Shown in pieces: positions 1-5,996 of a DNA stretch of 5,996 nt. A model generated the notes under the pieces. The model was not told where the DNA came from and searched no databases. It worked only from the letters and a program-made list of their open reading frames with translations. This DNA is from an uncultured Eubacteriales bacterium. GTDB lineage: Bacteria; Bacillota; Clostridia; Lachnospirales; CAG-274. The translations under genes and the position numbers were made by a program. Position 1 is the stretch's first letter. The number at the start of each line of letters is the position of its first letter. The stretch spans positions 1 to 5,996 of the forward strand of contig CABVEG010000119.1 of NCBI GenBank assembly GCA_902497185.1, given 5' to 3'.

Positions 1-751
1 TCATATAAAAAATATCCCTGTCAAATTTTTTATGTGTTTTTACCATACCAAAAGGAATATTAGTTCCCATTATGGTTATTTCTATTTCATTAATTCCCAG
101 AAAACTGCAAACGGAATTTAAAAGCAGCTCCCTATCCTCATAATCAGAATACATTACCTCCTCTGCCTTATCAGAAACAACTGCATAAGCATTATTATAC
201 AAAAATACCTTTCCACCAAGAGCTTTATACATATCAAGCTGTATTTTCCAATATTCCTCACTTCTTACAATATCACCCTTATAAAGCTCCATAAGTTTTG
301 GAATATCTTCATAATCAGCCTCCTTAATTTCTGCAATATTTTCTTTTGCCTTATAAATTTCCTTATTTAAGTAAAATGAGGTTTCATAGCCTAAGCCTTT
401 ATAAAAATCAAACAAAGGCTTATTTGCAGGAATAAGTATTGAAGCAGCTCTGCCCTTTTCTACATCAATTTCAAAGGATTTTTTCAAAAGCTCACTCATA
501 AGCCCCTGTTTTCTGTACATTGGATCAGTTGCCGCACCGTAAATATAAGTAACCTTTCCAACACCCTTTAAATCATAGGGCATCATTTGCGCCATAGATA
601 CAATAGCGTTTTTCTTAATAAGTACTAAAGCATTTTTATAGTCAAATATGTTTTTAAAAAAATAGTCATTAAAATCAGGTTCCTCGGGAAATGCAATATC
701 CCAAAGTTTTCTTATTTCACTAACATCATCTTTGTATGCAAATCTTATCAT
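1..751 (-). CDS. GNAT family N-acetyltransferase, Eis-like tandem type (3' end outside window)
   Basis: Partial gene: 250 codons read leftward from an ATG at 751-749 with no stop before the left edge. It begins MIRFAYKDDVSEIRKLW, the usual opening of a GNAT domain. Residues about 70-92 (YGAATDPMYRKQGLMSELL) are the acetyl-CoA pyrophosphate-binding motif A in its R-x-x-G-x-M form. Residues 108-122 (PANKPLFDFYKGLGYE) match the FYxxxGY end of a GNAT domain, with Tyr117 near the usual general-acid position. A second, weaker GNAT-like half follows from about residue 137 (IAEIKEADYEDIPKLMELY), as in Eis-like tandem acetyltransferases. Whether a C-terminal SCP2-like domain follows is hidden by the edge. 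Its start overlaps the stop of the upstream DUF2156 gene by ATGA (751-748), and no good Shine-Dalgarno site precedes it, so translation is probably coupled. It should transfer acetyl from acetyl-CoA to an amine. The substrate cannot be read from the sequence. Confidence 0.88.
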   Translation of the reverse strand, partial: MIRFAYKDDVSEIRKLWDIAFPEEPDFNDYFFKNIFDYKNALVLIKKNAIVSMAQMMPYDLKGVGKVTYIYGAATDPMYRKQGLMSELLKKSFEIDVEKGRAASILIPANKPLFDFYKGLGYETSFYLNKEIYKAKENIAEIKEADYEDIPKLMELYKGDIVRSEEYWKIQLDMYKALGGKVFLYNNAYAVVSDKAEEVMYSDYEDRELLLNSVCSFLGINEIEITIMGTNIPFGMVKTHKKFDRDIFYM

Positions 752-1629
752 TTTAATTTACCAATGTAGTTAAGAGCCAAAAATTCAGGATAATAGGACT
801 CCTTAGCCTTCCTTAAGCCCTCAATACCTAAATCCTCTTCCCTGTCAACATACTTTACATCCTTGCATTGATTTATAACAAACTGCTGATTAATAACCTG
901 ATAGGCTCCGTTTATATTTGTATCAGCTTTTTCAATATGGACAATCATTGTATCATCAAATGACTTTGAACCAAGAGTAACACCTGCAATTTTGCCGTCT
1001 ACCCTTAATATTCCGCCTACAATGCCAAGCTCCTTATAATTTTTAAGAGCCGTTGAGGCAGCGCAAAGCTCACCTAAAAATTCATTATCCTCCTCACACC
1101 AATCAAGCTGATAAGAGAAAAACTCTCTTATATTTTCATCATTTAAGGGTTCATAACTCCAGCGTCCATCATACTCCTTATAAAACCTGTTAACATGATT
1201 TTTCTTTTTGTGAAGCTTTTTGCCTGAAAGAGAAGCAAGTTTTTCAGCAAGGTAAATATAGTCTGCATTATCCCTGCATTCCTCAAATACAAATTTATCA
1301 GGATAATGCTTTTCAACTCTTTCCTTCTGCTTTGGATAAACTGACATAAATGCCCAAGGTTTCCCCTGTTTCTCAGTATATTCAAAAAGCATATCCATCG
1401 CCTTTTTAAAATCACCTTCGCCCTCAGGCACAAAATAATATTCAGTATTGTCATCACCGTCACTTTTGACAAACAAAAAATCATCAGCAACAGCAAACTG
1501 TGTATTATAGTGTTTTGACCATATAAACAAATCAGTAAAGCAATATTCACACAAAAAATTATTTTCTTTCTTTAAATATTTTTCAATAGTTTCCTTATCG
1601 TCTATTTCAATGGATTTAAAATCCAACAT
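748..1629 (-). CDS. DUF2156 / phosphatidylglycerol lysyltransferase C-terminal-like protein, soluble
   Basis: Complete gene of 293 codons. The protein matches what I know of the DUF2156 (LPG_synthase_C) family, which has two GNAT-like subdomains related to the catalytic half of MprF. Visible family marks are NADYIYLAEKLASLSGKKLH at 121-140, followed by the basic stretch KKKNHVNRF (141-149). Next come GKIAGVTLGSK (212-222), HIEKAD (231-236), and the strongly conserved C-terminal block YVDREEDLGIEGLRKAK (260-276). There is no signal peptide or hydrophobic membrane segment, so unlike MprF it lacks the flippase half and should be cytosolic. The function of these stand-alone proteins is not established; transfer of an aminoacyl or acyl group is an inference from the fold. 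The ATG at 1629 is supported by GAGGG 8 nt upstream. It lies 40 nt after pepF, with no terminator between, and overlaps the following GNAT gene by 4 nt. Family assignment is fairly sure; activity is unknown. Confidence 0.88.
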   Translation of the reverse strand: MLDFKSIEIDDKETIEKYLKKENNFLCEYCFTDLFIWSKHYNTQFAVADDFLFVKSDGDDNTEYYFVPEGEGDFKKAMDMLFEYTEKQGKPWAFMSVYPKQKERVEKHYPDKFVFEECRDNADYIYLAEKLASLSGKKLHKKKNHVNRFYKEYDGRWSYEPLNDENIREFFSYQLDWCEEDNEFLGELCAASTALKNYKELGIVGGILRVDGKIAGVTLGSKSFDDTMIVHIEKADTNINGAYQVINQQFVINQCKDVKYVDREEDLGIEGLRKAKESYYPEFLALNYIGKLK

Positions 1630-1637
1630 TTATAATA

Positions 1638-1642
1638 CCCTC
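1638..1642 (-). promoter_or_regulatory. Ribosome binding site of the DUF2156 gene
   Basis: On the minus strand GAGGG stands 8 nt before the ATG at 1629-1627. A second purine run, AGAGGA (1645-1650), lies further upstream. The closer site fits the chosen start. Confidence 0.6.
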
Positions 1643-1669
1643 ATTCCTCTATAATTTTCATATATTATT

Positions 1670-3424
1670 TTACAACATTTTTTTCAGTTCGTCAATTTCA
1701 TATATTACAGCATCTATTCCCGTAAGCCAAAATTCCCTGCTGTATATATCAATACCCGCAATTTTGGCAACATCAGCAAGAGCCATTGTACTGGATGCAG
1801 CAAGAAATTTATCATACAGGGGCAGAAAATCCTTTCCCATTTTTACATAAAGGCTGTAAAGTCCCTTTGAAAGAAGAGCACCAAAAGCATAAGGAAAATT
1901 ATAATAATTAAAATCAGCATCATAATAATGAGGCTTGCAAACCCACATATATTTATGAAGACAGTTTTCGTCAAGTCCTTTTCCATAAGCCTTTTTTTGT
2001 GCATCAAGCATTAAATTATTAAGCTCCTCACTTGACAATGTACCCTCTTTTCTTGCCTTAAACACTGAATCCTCAAACAGAAATCTGGAATATATATCAA
2101 CTATACATTGTGTCAAGCCCATAATATCATTTTCCAATATAATTATTTTTTCGTTGTCGGGTGCAGCTTTAAGGGCTTCATTTACAACAATACTTTCGCA
2201 GAAGGTTGATGCCGTTTCTGCAATAGGCATAGGGTAAAAACTGTTAATTTCAGACAAATGAAAAAGTCTTGTATTGTGAAAAGCGTGTCCAAGCTCATGG
2301 GCAATAGTGATAACATCATCAAAGGCACCTCCAAAGTTAGCAAGTATTCTGCTTTCACCAATGGAATGTATTGTTTCACAATAAGCTCCGCCAACTTTTC
2401 CTTTTTTAGGCATAAGGTCAAGCCAGCATCTGTCAAAGGCAGTCTTTGCAAAGTCTCCCAAGTCTTGGCTAAAGCCATAAAAGCACTTTAATACAAAATC
2501 CCTTGCCTCCTCAACAGTGTAGCTTTTTTCGCTTTCACCAACAGGCGCAAAAAGGTCATAAAAAGGCAAAGCACCCTTGTGCCCCAAAGCCCTTGCCTTA
2601 ATTAAAAAATACTCCTGAAGTTTATCAAGTCTTTCATTAACCGCACCAAACATAGCATTAAGTATTTTGTCATCAATTCTGGAATCTGACAATGTCATAT
2701 CAAGAGGTGAATTGTAATTACGCATTTCTGCCACAGTTATAACCTCACCCTTAATACCGTTCATACAAAAAGCAGCAGGCTGTTCAATTTTTCCGTAAGA
2801 TTTTATTTCTGCCTCATAAGCCTTTTTTCTTACTTCAGCCGATTTATCGTAGGCAAGATTTCTTGCTGATGAAAGAGGTATTTCCTCATTGTTATAGCTT
2901 ACAGTAAGTGTTGATGAAAGCTGATTCCACTGCTTTTCCCACAAAAGAGAGCCAGTGTTTTTCATTTTGGAAATTACAGCCTCCTCCTTAGGTGAAAGAG
3001 TATGATTTCCCTTAGCCTTTATTTGACTTAAATAAAAGCTATGTGCTTTTAAAACATCACTGCATTTTATAATTTCCTCTAAATTATCAATTTCCTTAAC
3101 AAAATCCACAATGGCTGTATCCTGATATGATGTTTCAGCCTGTGCACCTTCAAGAGCATCTATAGCCTTTGCCACAGTTTCATTTGTAGTATCGGTGCTT
3201 TGTACAAGATTTGCATACATTATAAGTCTGTCATATGACATAACCTCATTTTTAAGCTCAATGTATTTTTCAAGTTTTTCCTTTGCATTTTCAGTATTTA
3301 TAAAATTGTCACAACACCACTTATTAAGTTCTTCTATAAGTTTTTTGTACTTTTCAAAATCGTTTTTAAATTTCTCTGATGTTACAGATGTATATATATT
3401 GTCTAAATTCCAATCTGTTTTCAT
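1670..3424 (-). CDS. pepF: M3 family oligoendopeptidase (PepF type)
   Basis: Complete gene of 584 codons, close to the roughly 600 residues usual for PepF. It encodes a cytosolic zinc metallopeptidase that cuts short peptides and so takes part in peptide turnover and amino-acid recycling. The zinc site is plain: HELGH at 376-380 within DDVITIAHELGHAFHN, with His376 and His380 as ligands and Glu377 as catalytic base. Glu403 in PIAETASTFCE (400-410) is the expected third ligand. The tyrosine-rich segment HYYDADFNYYNFPYAFG (499-515) is the substrate-binding and transition-state region typical of M3 enzymes. Residues about 1-200 are the helical N-terminal domain, starting WNLDNIYTS as PepF proteins do; the catalytic M3 domain spans about 200-575. 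There is no signal peptide. The ATG at 3424 is fixed by an excellent AGGAGGAGG 6 nt upstream. It is first gene of the leftward operon and divergent from glgB. The family is certain; the symbol pepF is by similarity, and exact peptide specificity is not shown. Confidence 0.95.
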   Translation of the reverse strand: MKTDWNLDNIYTSVTSEKFKNDFEKYKKLIEELNKWCCDNFINTENAKEKLEKYIELKNEVMSYDRLIMYANLVQSTDTTNETVAKAIDALEGAQAETSYQDTAIVDFVKEIDNLEEIIKCSDVLKAHSFYLSQIKAKGNHTLSPKEEAVISKMKNTGSLLWEKQWNQLSSTLTVSYNNEEIPLSSARNLAYDKSAEVRKKAYEAEIKSYGKIEQPAAFCMNGIKGEVITVAEMRNYNSPLDMTLSDSRIDDKILNAMFGAVNERLDKLQEYFLIKARALGHKGALPFYDLFAPVGESEKSYTVEEARDFVLKCFYGFSQDLGDFAKTAFDRCWLDLMPKKGKVGGAYCETIHSIGESRILANFGGAFDDVITIAHELGHAFHNTRLFHLSEINSFYPMPIAETASTFCESIVVNEALKAAPDNEKIIILENDIMGLTQCIVDIYSRFLFEDSVFKARKEGTLSSEELNNLMLDAQKKAYGKGLDENCLHKYMWVCKPHYYDADFNYYNFPYAFGALLSKGLYSLYVKMGKDFLPLYDKFLAASSTMALADVAKIAGIDIYSREFWLTGIDAVIYEIDELKKML

Positions 3425-3430
3425 TATTTT

Positions 3431-3439
3431 CCTCCTCCT
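3431..3439 (-). promoter_or_regulatory. Strong Shine-Dalgarno site of pepF
   Basis: The minus strand reads AGGAGGAGG, then AAAATA, then ATG. This is close to perfect complementarity with the 16S 3' end at a 6-nt spacing. It settles the pepF start and suggests efficient translation. No convincing -35/-10 pair for the leftward operon was found upstream. The best -10-like hexamer on this strand is TATAAA at 3454-3449, which has no good -35. Confidence 0.8.
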
Positions 3440-3524
3440 ACAATAAAATTTATACTCACCAAACCTTTAAAAAGATTTTACCACTTTTCTGTTATTTATA
3501 CTAGCATTATTTTAAAATATAGTT

Positions 3525-3535
3525 TATAATATACT
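3525..3535 (+). promoter_or_regulatory. Candidate -10 region of the glgB promoter
   Basis: TATAAT (3525-3530) overlaps TATACT (3530-3535), about 40-50 nt before the glgB ATG, in the 149-nt gap between the divergent genes. The first is a perfect sigma-A -10 consensus. The -35 is poor: CTAGCA at 3501-3506, spacer 18, has 3 of 6 matches. The region is so AT-rich that a chance match is possible. No operator or riboswitch was recognised in the gap. Confidence 0.35.
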
Positions 3536-3558
3536 TAGATATTAATTCAAATAAAGAG

Positions 3559-3564
3559 AAGGGG
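3559..3564 (+). promoter_or_regulatory. Ribosome binding site of glgB
   Basis: AAGGGG lies 9 nt before the ATG at 3574. It favours this start over the internal methionines at codons 7, 8 and 10, which have no comparable site upstream. Confidence 0.6.
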
Positions 3565-3573
3565 TGTGTATAT

Positions 3574-5784
3574 ATGCTCACAACAGTAAATATGATGGAA
3601 ATGCAGTTGATTATTACCGCTTCACACGGTGACCCACACACAGTGCTTGGTATGCATGAAACCGTAATCGATGACAAGCCCTGTTTAGTAGTGAGAGCCT
3701 TTATCCCACAGGCTAAGGCTATAACCGTAATTGATGACAAAAAGCCTGAAAAATCATTTGCAATGGAAAAGATCCATATGGACGGCTTTTTTGAGTGTGT
3801 AATAAAAACCAGAAAGAAATGGTTTAAATATCAGCTCCAAATTGAGGACTATAACGGCAACAGTTGGACTACCTATGATCCTTATTCATTTGCTCCGGGC
3901 ATAGGCGAACAGGATATTTACCTTTTTAATCAGGGCACTCATTACCAAATTTATGAAAAACTTGGCGCTAATCCTACTACTATTGACGGTGTAAAGGGTG
4001 TACTTTTTGGTGTTTGGGCACCTAATGCAAAGAGAGTAAGTGTTATTGGCGAATTTAACAATTGGGATGGCAGAAGAAATGCAATGCGACTTTTATCAGG
4101 TTCAGGAATTTGGGAAATTTTTATCCCGGGCTTACAGGACTGCGATAAATATAAATTTGAAATTAAGACAAGCTCAGGTGACTTAATTCAAAAATCTGAC
4201 CCTTACAGCAAGTTTAATGAATTAAGACCAAGTACCACATCACTTGTATATAATATTAACAATCATAAGTGGAAGGACAGCAAGTGGTATAAGGAGCTTG
4301 ACAAAAAGGACAAGTACAATGTACCTATGAATATATATGAGGTACACTTAGGCTCATGGAAAAGAGTTGAAAGTGAAGATAACCGTTTTTTAAGCTATCT
4401 TGAATTATCTGAAGAGCTTATACCTTATGTTAAGGAAATGGGTTATACTCACATTGAAATACTTCCTATTGAGGAGCACCCCTTTGATGGCAGCTGGGGC
4501 TATCAGGTAACAGGTTACTATGCACCAACAAGCCGTTACGGCAACCCTGATGAATTTATGACCTTTGTTGACAGATGCCATCAGGCTGGCATAGGTGTTA
4601 TACTTGACTGGGTACCTGCTCACTTTCCAAAGGATGCTCACGGTCTTGCCAAATTTGACGGCACTGCATTATATGAGCATCAGGATCCTAAGCAGGGCGA
4701 ACACCCTGAATGGGGTACTCTCATATTTAACTATGGAAGAAATGAGGTTAAAAACTTCCTTATTGCAAATGCCTTATATTGGATTGAAAAATTCCATATT
4801 GACGGCTTAAGAGTTGATGCCGTTGCTTCAATGCTCTACCTTGACTACTGTAAGGATGAGGGACAATGGATACCTAATAAATACGGCGGCAGAGAAAACC
4901 TTGATGCTGTTGAATTTATGAAGCATATGAATTCAGTAATTACAGGCAAGCATCCTAATGTTCATATGATTGCCGAAGAGTCCACTTCATGGCCGGGGGT
5001 TACAACTCCTGCACAGGATGACGGCTTAGGCTTTACATTAAAGTGGAATATGGGATGGATGAATGACTTTCTTGAGTATGTAGAATTGGATCCTATTTAT
5101 AAGAAATATCATCACTATAATATGACATTTGCCTCTACTTATGCTTACAGCGAGAAATTTGTTCTTGTATTAAGTCATGATGAGGTTGTACATGGCAAAA
5201 AGTCTATGCTTGATAAAATGCCGGGGGATCTTTGGCAGAAGTTTGCAAATCTTAGAGCAGCTTATGGTTTTGCTATGGCACATCCGGGCAAGAAGCTTCT
5301 ATTTATGGGCGGCGAGTTCGGTCAGTTTATTGAATGGAATGAGAAAAGACCTCTTGACTGGTTCCTTCTTGAATATGACCACCATCAGCAAATGCTTGAC
5401 TTTGTTAAAGAATTGAATCACCTTTACCTTGATAACAATGCTTTATGGGAGAAAGATTATGACGGCTTTGGCTTTGAATGGATCGATGCCGATGATAAGG
5501 ACAGAAGTATTTACTCATTTATAAGACGTGGTGAAACTAAGGAAGACACATTAATTATTATATGTAACTTCACTCCTAATGCTGATGAGGAATTTAGAGT
5601 TGCAGTACCTTTCGAGGGCACTTGGAAAGAAATTTTAAACAGTGATGATACTCGTTTTGGCGGCAGCGGTGTTGTAAATACTATACCGGCTAAATCCGAA
5701 AAAATTGAGTGCAATCATAGAGAAAATAGTATTGGCTTAAGACTTGCTCCTCTTTCCGTTACAATTTTAAAGTGTGTTGAGTAA
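3574..5784 (+). CDS. glgB: 1,4-alpha-glucan branching enzyme (GH13)
   Basis: Complete gene of 736 codons, near the length of E. coli GlgB (728). The enzyme cleaves an alpha-1,4 glucan and re-attaches the fragment by an alpha-1,6 bond, branching cytoplasmic glycogen. An N-terminal N1 domain (about 1-105) carries HGDPHTVLGMHE, like E. coli GlgB. A CBM48 domain follows (about 140-230, GVWAPNAKRVSVIGEFNNWDG region), then the GH13 barrel (about 250-600) and a C-terminal beta domain (about 640-735). The four GH13 regions are DWVPAHFP (345-352), GLRVDAV (411-417), AEES (467-470) and LSHDEVVHG (533-541). They give Asp415 as nucleophile, Glu468 as acid/base and Asp536 as stabiliser, with the same spacing as E. 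coli D405/E458/D526. All key residues are present, so it should be active. It is a single-gene unit here: divergent from pepF and closed by its own terminator, with no other glg gene in view. Confidence 0.97.
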   Translation: MLTTVNMMEMQLIITASHGDPHTVLGMHETVIDDKPCLVVRAFIPQAKAITVIDDKKPEKSFAMEKIHMDGFFECVIKTRKKWFKYQLQIEDYNGNSWTTYDPYSFAPGIGEQDIYLFNQGTHYQIYEKLGANPTTIDGVKGVLFGVWAPNAKRVSVIGEFNNWDGRRNAMRLLSGSGIWEIFIPGLQDCDKYKFEIKTSSGDLIQKSDPYSKFNELRPSTTSLVYNINNHKWKDSKWYKELDKKDKYNVPMNIYEVHLGSWKRVESEDNRFLSYLELSEELIPYVKEMGYTHIEILPIEEHPFDGSWGYQVTGYYAPTSRYGNPDEFMTFVDRCHQAGIGVILDWVPAHFPKDAHGLAKFDGTALYEHQDPKQGEHPEWGTLIFNYGRNEVKNFLIANALYWIEKFHIDGLRVDAVASMLYLDYCKDEGQWIPNKYGGRENLDAVEFMKHMNSVITGKHPNVHMIAEESTSWPGVTTPAQDDGLGFTLKWNMGWMNDFLEYVELDPIYKKYHHYNMTFASTYAYSEKFVLVLSHDEVVHGKKSMLDKMPGDLWQKFANLRAAYGFAMAHPGKKLLFMGGEFGQFIEWNEKRPLDWFLLEYDHHQQMLDFVKELNHLYLDNNALWEKDYDGFGFEWIDADDKDRSIYSFIRRGETKEDTLIIICNFTPNADEEFRVAVPFEGTWKEILNSDDTRFGGSGVVNTIPAKSEKIECNHRENSIGLRLAPLSVTILKCVE

Positions 5785-5798
5785 TTAATAGTATGTTT

Positions 5799-5830
5799 AA
5801 AGGGTGTCCAACGGGCACCCTTTTAGTTTG
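5799..5830 (+). terminator. Intrinsic terminator of glgB
   Basis: An 11-bp stem (AAAGGGTGTCC at 5799-5809 with GGGCACCCTTT at 5813-5823, one T-G wobble) closes a 3-nt AAC loop. It is followed by TTTTAGTTTG. It begins 15 nt after the glgB stop codon. The stem is strong and the T-tract is interrupted but adequate, so this should end the glgB transcript. The A-run on the 5' side gives weaker termination potential from the opposite direction. Confidence 0.9.
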
Positions 5831-5841
5831 TTTGATATAAA

Positions 5842-5871
5842 TTATAATTTAGCGTAGCAAACAAATTATAA
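5842..5871. repeat. AT-rich hairpin at the left end of the element
   Basis: TTATAATTT (5842-5850) and AAATTATAA (5863-5871) are a 9-bp exact inverted repeat around a 12-nt loop. The left half overlaps the element's terminal repeat, so the terminal sequence occurs again, inverted, about 20 nt inside. It is all A/T, so the stem would be weak and it is not called a terminator. Confidence 0.55.
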
Positions 5872-5897
5872 CTTTGTCTTTAAAATCTAAGTACAGC

Positions 5898-5916
5898 GGA
5901 CGTGCAATGCACGCCC
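5898..5916. repeat. Inner hairpin of left arm
   Basis: CGTGCA-A-TGCACG (5901-5913) is a 6-bp palindrome around one base, extended by GG/CC on the outside. The A/C pair at 5900/5914 is a mismatch on the + strand. It becomes a G-U wobble in RNA read from the - strand. Confidence 0.65.
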
Positions 5917-5943
5917 CTACAAATTGCATTAACCCAAATGTAG

Positions 5944-5962
5944 GGGCGACCAGTGGTCGTCC
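5944..5962. repeat. Inner hairpin of right arm
   Basis: CGACCA-G-TGGTCG (5947-5959) is a 6-bp palindrome around one base, extended by GGG/TCC with one G-T wobble. It occupies the same place in the right arm as the hairpin at 5898-5916 in the left arm, but with a different stem sequence. Confidence 0.65.
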
Positions 5963-5996
5963 GTTGTAACTGCAAAGATAAGCTAAATTATAATTT

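Larger units (their letters stand above)
5839..5996. repeat. MITE/REP-like nested inverted-repeat element, may run past the edge
   Basis: The 166 nt after the glgB terminator carry no gene; nearly all of it is this element. The outermost 15 bp are exact inverted repeats: AAATTATAATTTAGC at 5839-5853 and its complement at 5982-5996. Inside, ATCTAAGTACAGCGG (about 5885-5899) imperfectly mirrors the right side (CCGTTGTAACTGCAAAGAT, 5961-5979). Further in, CGGACG (5897-5902) and CGCCCCTACA (5912-5921) mirror CGTCCG (5958-5963) and TGTAGGGGCG (5939-5948), around a 17-nt loop. The left half has about 30 extra nt near 5854-5884. The GC-rich core contrasts with the AT-rich surroundings. The size, terminal repeats, lack of coding capacity and position just behind a terminator fit a non-autonomous miniature element or dispersed REP-type repeat. 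No target-site duplication can be assigned because the right end coincides with the window edge. No transposase is nearby. Confidence 0.7.

Noticed and set aside
1143..1550. 135-codon reading frame on the - strand inside the DUF2156 gene
   Set aside because: It lies wholly within a well-supported gene in another frame, and its translation is a Leu/Ile/Phe-rich sequence with no recognisable domain or ribosome binding site. It is a frame shadow.
748..1629. FemX or MprF assignment for the DUF2156 gene
   Set aside because: It has no membrane flippase half as in MprF, and it carries the DUF2156 C-terminal block YVDREEDLGIEGLRKAK rather than Fem-family features.
2182..2491. Overlapping 98- and 77-codon frames within pepF on both strands
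   Set aside because: Both fall inside the conserved zinc-site region of pepF, which explains the sequence. Neither has family features.
3195..3446. 83-codon + strand frame antisense to the pepF start, rich in Ser and Phe
   Set aside because: It is the complement of Lys/Glu-rich helical coding sequence, which gives Phe/Ser/Leu-rich antisense translation. There is no supporting start signal.
3509..3518. Palindrome ATTTTAAAAT in the divergent intergenic region as a possible operator
   Set aside because: The surrounding 60 nt are almost pure A/T, so such a palindrome is expected by chance. No second copy or known regulator motif supports it.
3507..3740. 77-codon - strand frame across the glgB start, hydrophobic in places
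   Set aside because: It is antisense to the conserved N-terminal domain of glgB and has no ribosome binding site. The hydrophobicity comes from the complementary strand.
4405..5714. Several 67-79 codon frames on both strands within glgB
   Set aside because: All lie inside the continuous and fully conserved glgB frame and have no independent evidence.
5899..5962. Inverted repeats after glgB as a CRISPR fragment or tRNA/ncRNA gene
   Set aside because: There are no direct repeats with regular spacers, no tRNA-like arms or conserved T-loop, and the two halves are inverted rather than tandem. A mobile or REP-type repeat fits better.

Overview
The window looks like ordinary chromosomal DNA from a low-GC Gram-positive anaerobe of the class Clostridia (Lachnospirales or Oscillospirales type). 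The basis is the AT-rich coding sequence with A/T-ending codons, strong purine-rich Shine-Dalgarno sites, a compact operon layout, and protein families typical of gut Clostridia. No species can be named from the sequence alone.

There are two divergent transcription units. The leftward unit, read from about 3424 down to the left edge, holds three genes. First is an M3-family oligoendopeptidase of the PepF type (3424-1670). It is followed after 40 nt by a soluble DUF2156/LPG-synthase-C-like protein with a GNAT-like fold (1629-748). That gene overlaps by ATGA a GNAT N-acetyltransferase of the Eis-like tandem type (751-1), which runs off the window. The rightward unit is a single complete glgB, the glycogen branching enzyme (3574-5784), closed by a strong intrinsic terminator at 5799-5830. 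The 149-nt gap between the two units (3425-3573) carries both ribosome binding sites and a TATAAT-like box facing glgB.

The only part that is not routine is the right end. After the glgB terminator, about 158 bp (5839-5996, probably continuing past the edge) form a nested inverted-repeat element with no coding capacity. It has 15-bp terminal inverted repeats, a long imperfect outer stem, and two GC-rich inner arms. Each inner arm holds its own small palindrome. The two inner palindromes differ in sequence but keep their self-complementarity, which looks like selection for structure. The element resembles a MITE or REP-type dispersed repeat.

Functionally, glgB makes the alpha-1,6 branches of storage glycogen. 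The leftward operon combines intracellular peptide hydrolysis with two acyl- or aminoacyl-transfer-fold proteins whose substrates are unknown. Nothing ties the two units together beyond sharing an intergenic region. No defence system, CRISPR array, RNA gene, prophage or transposase was seen.
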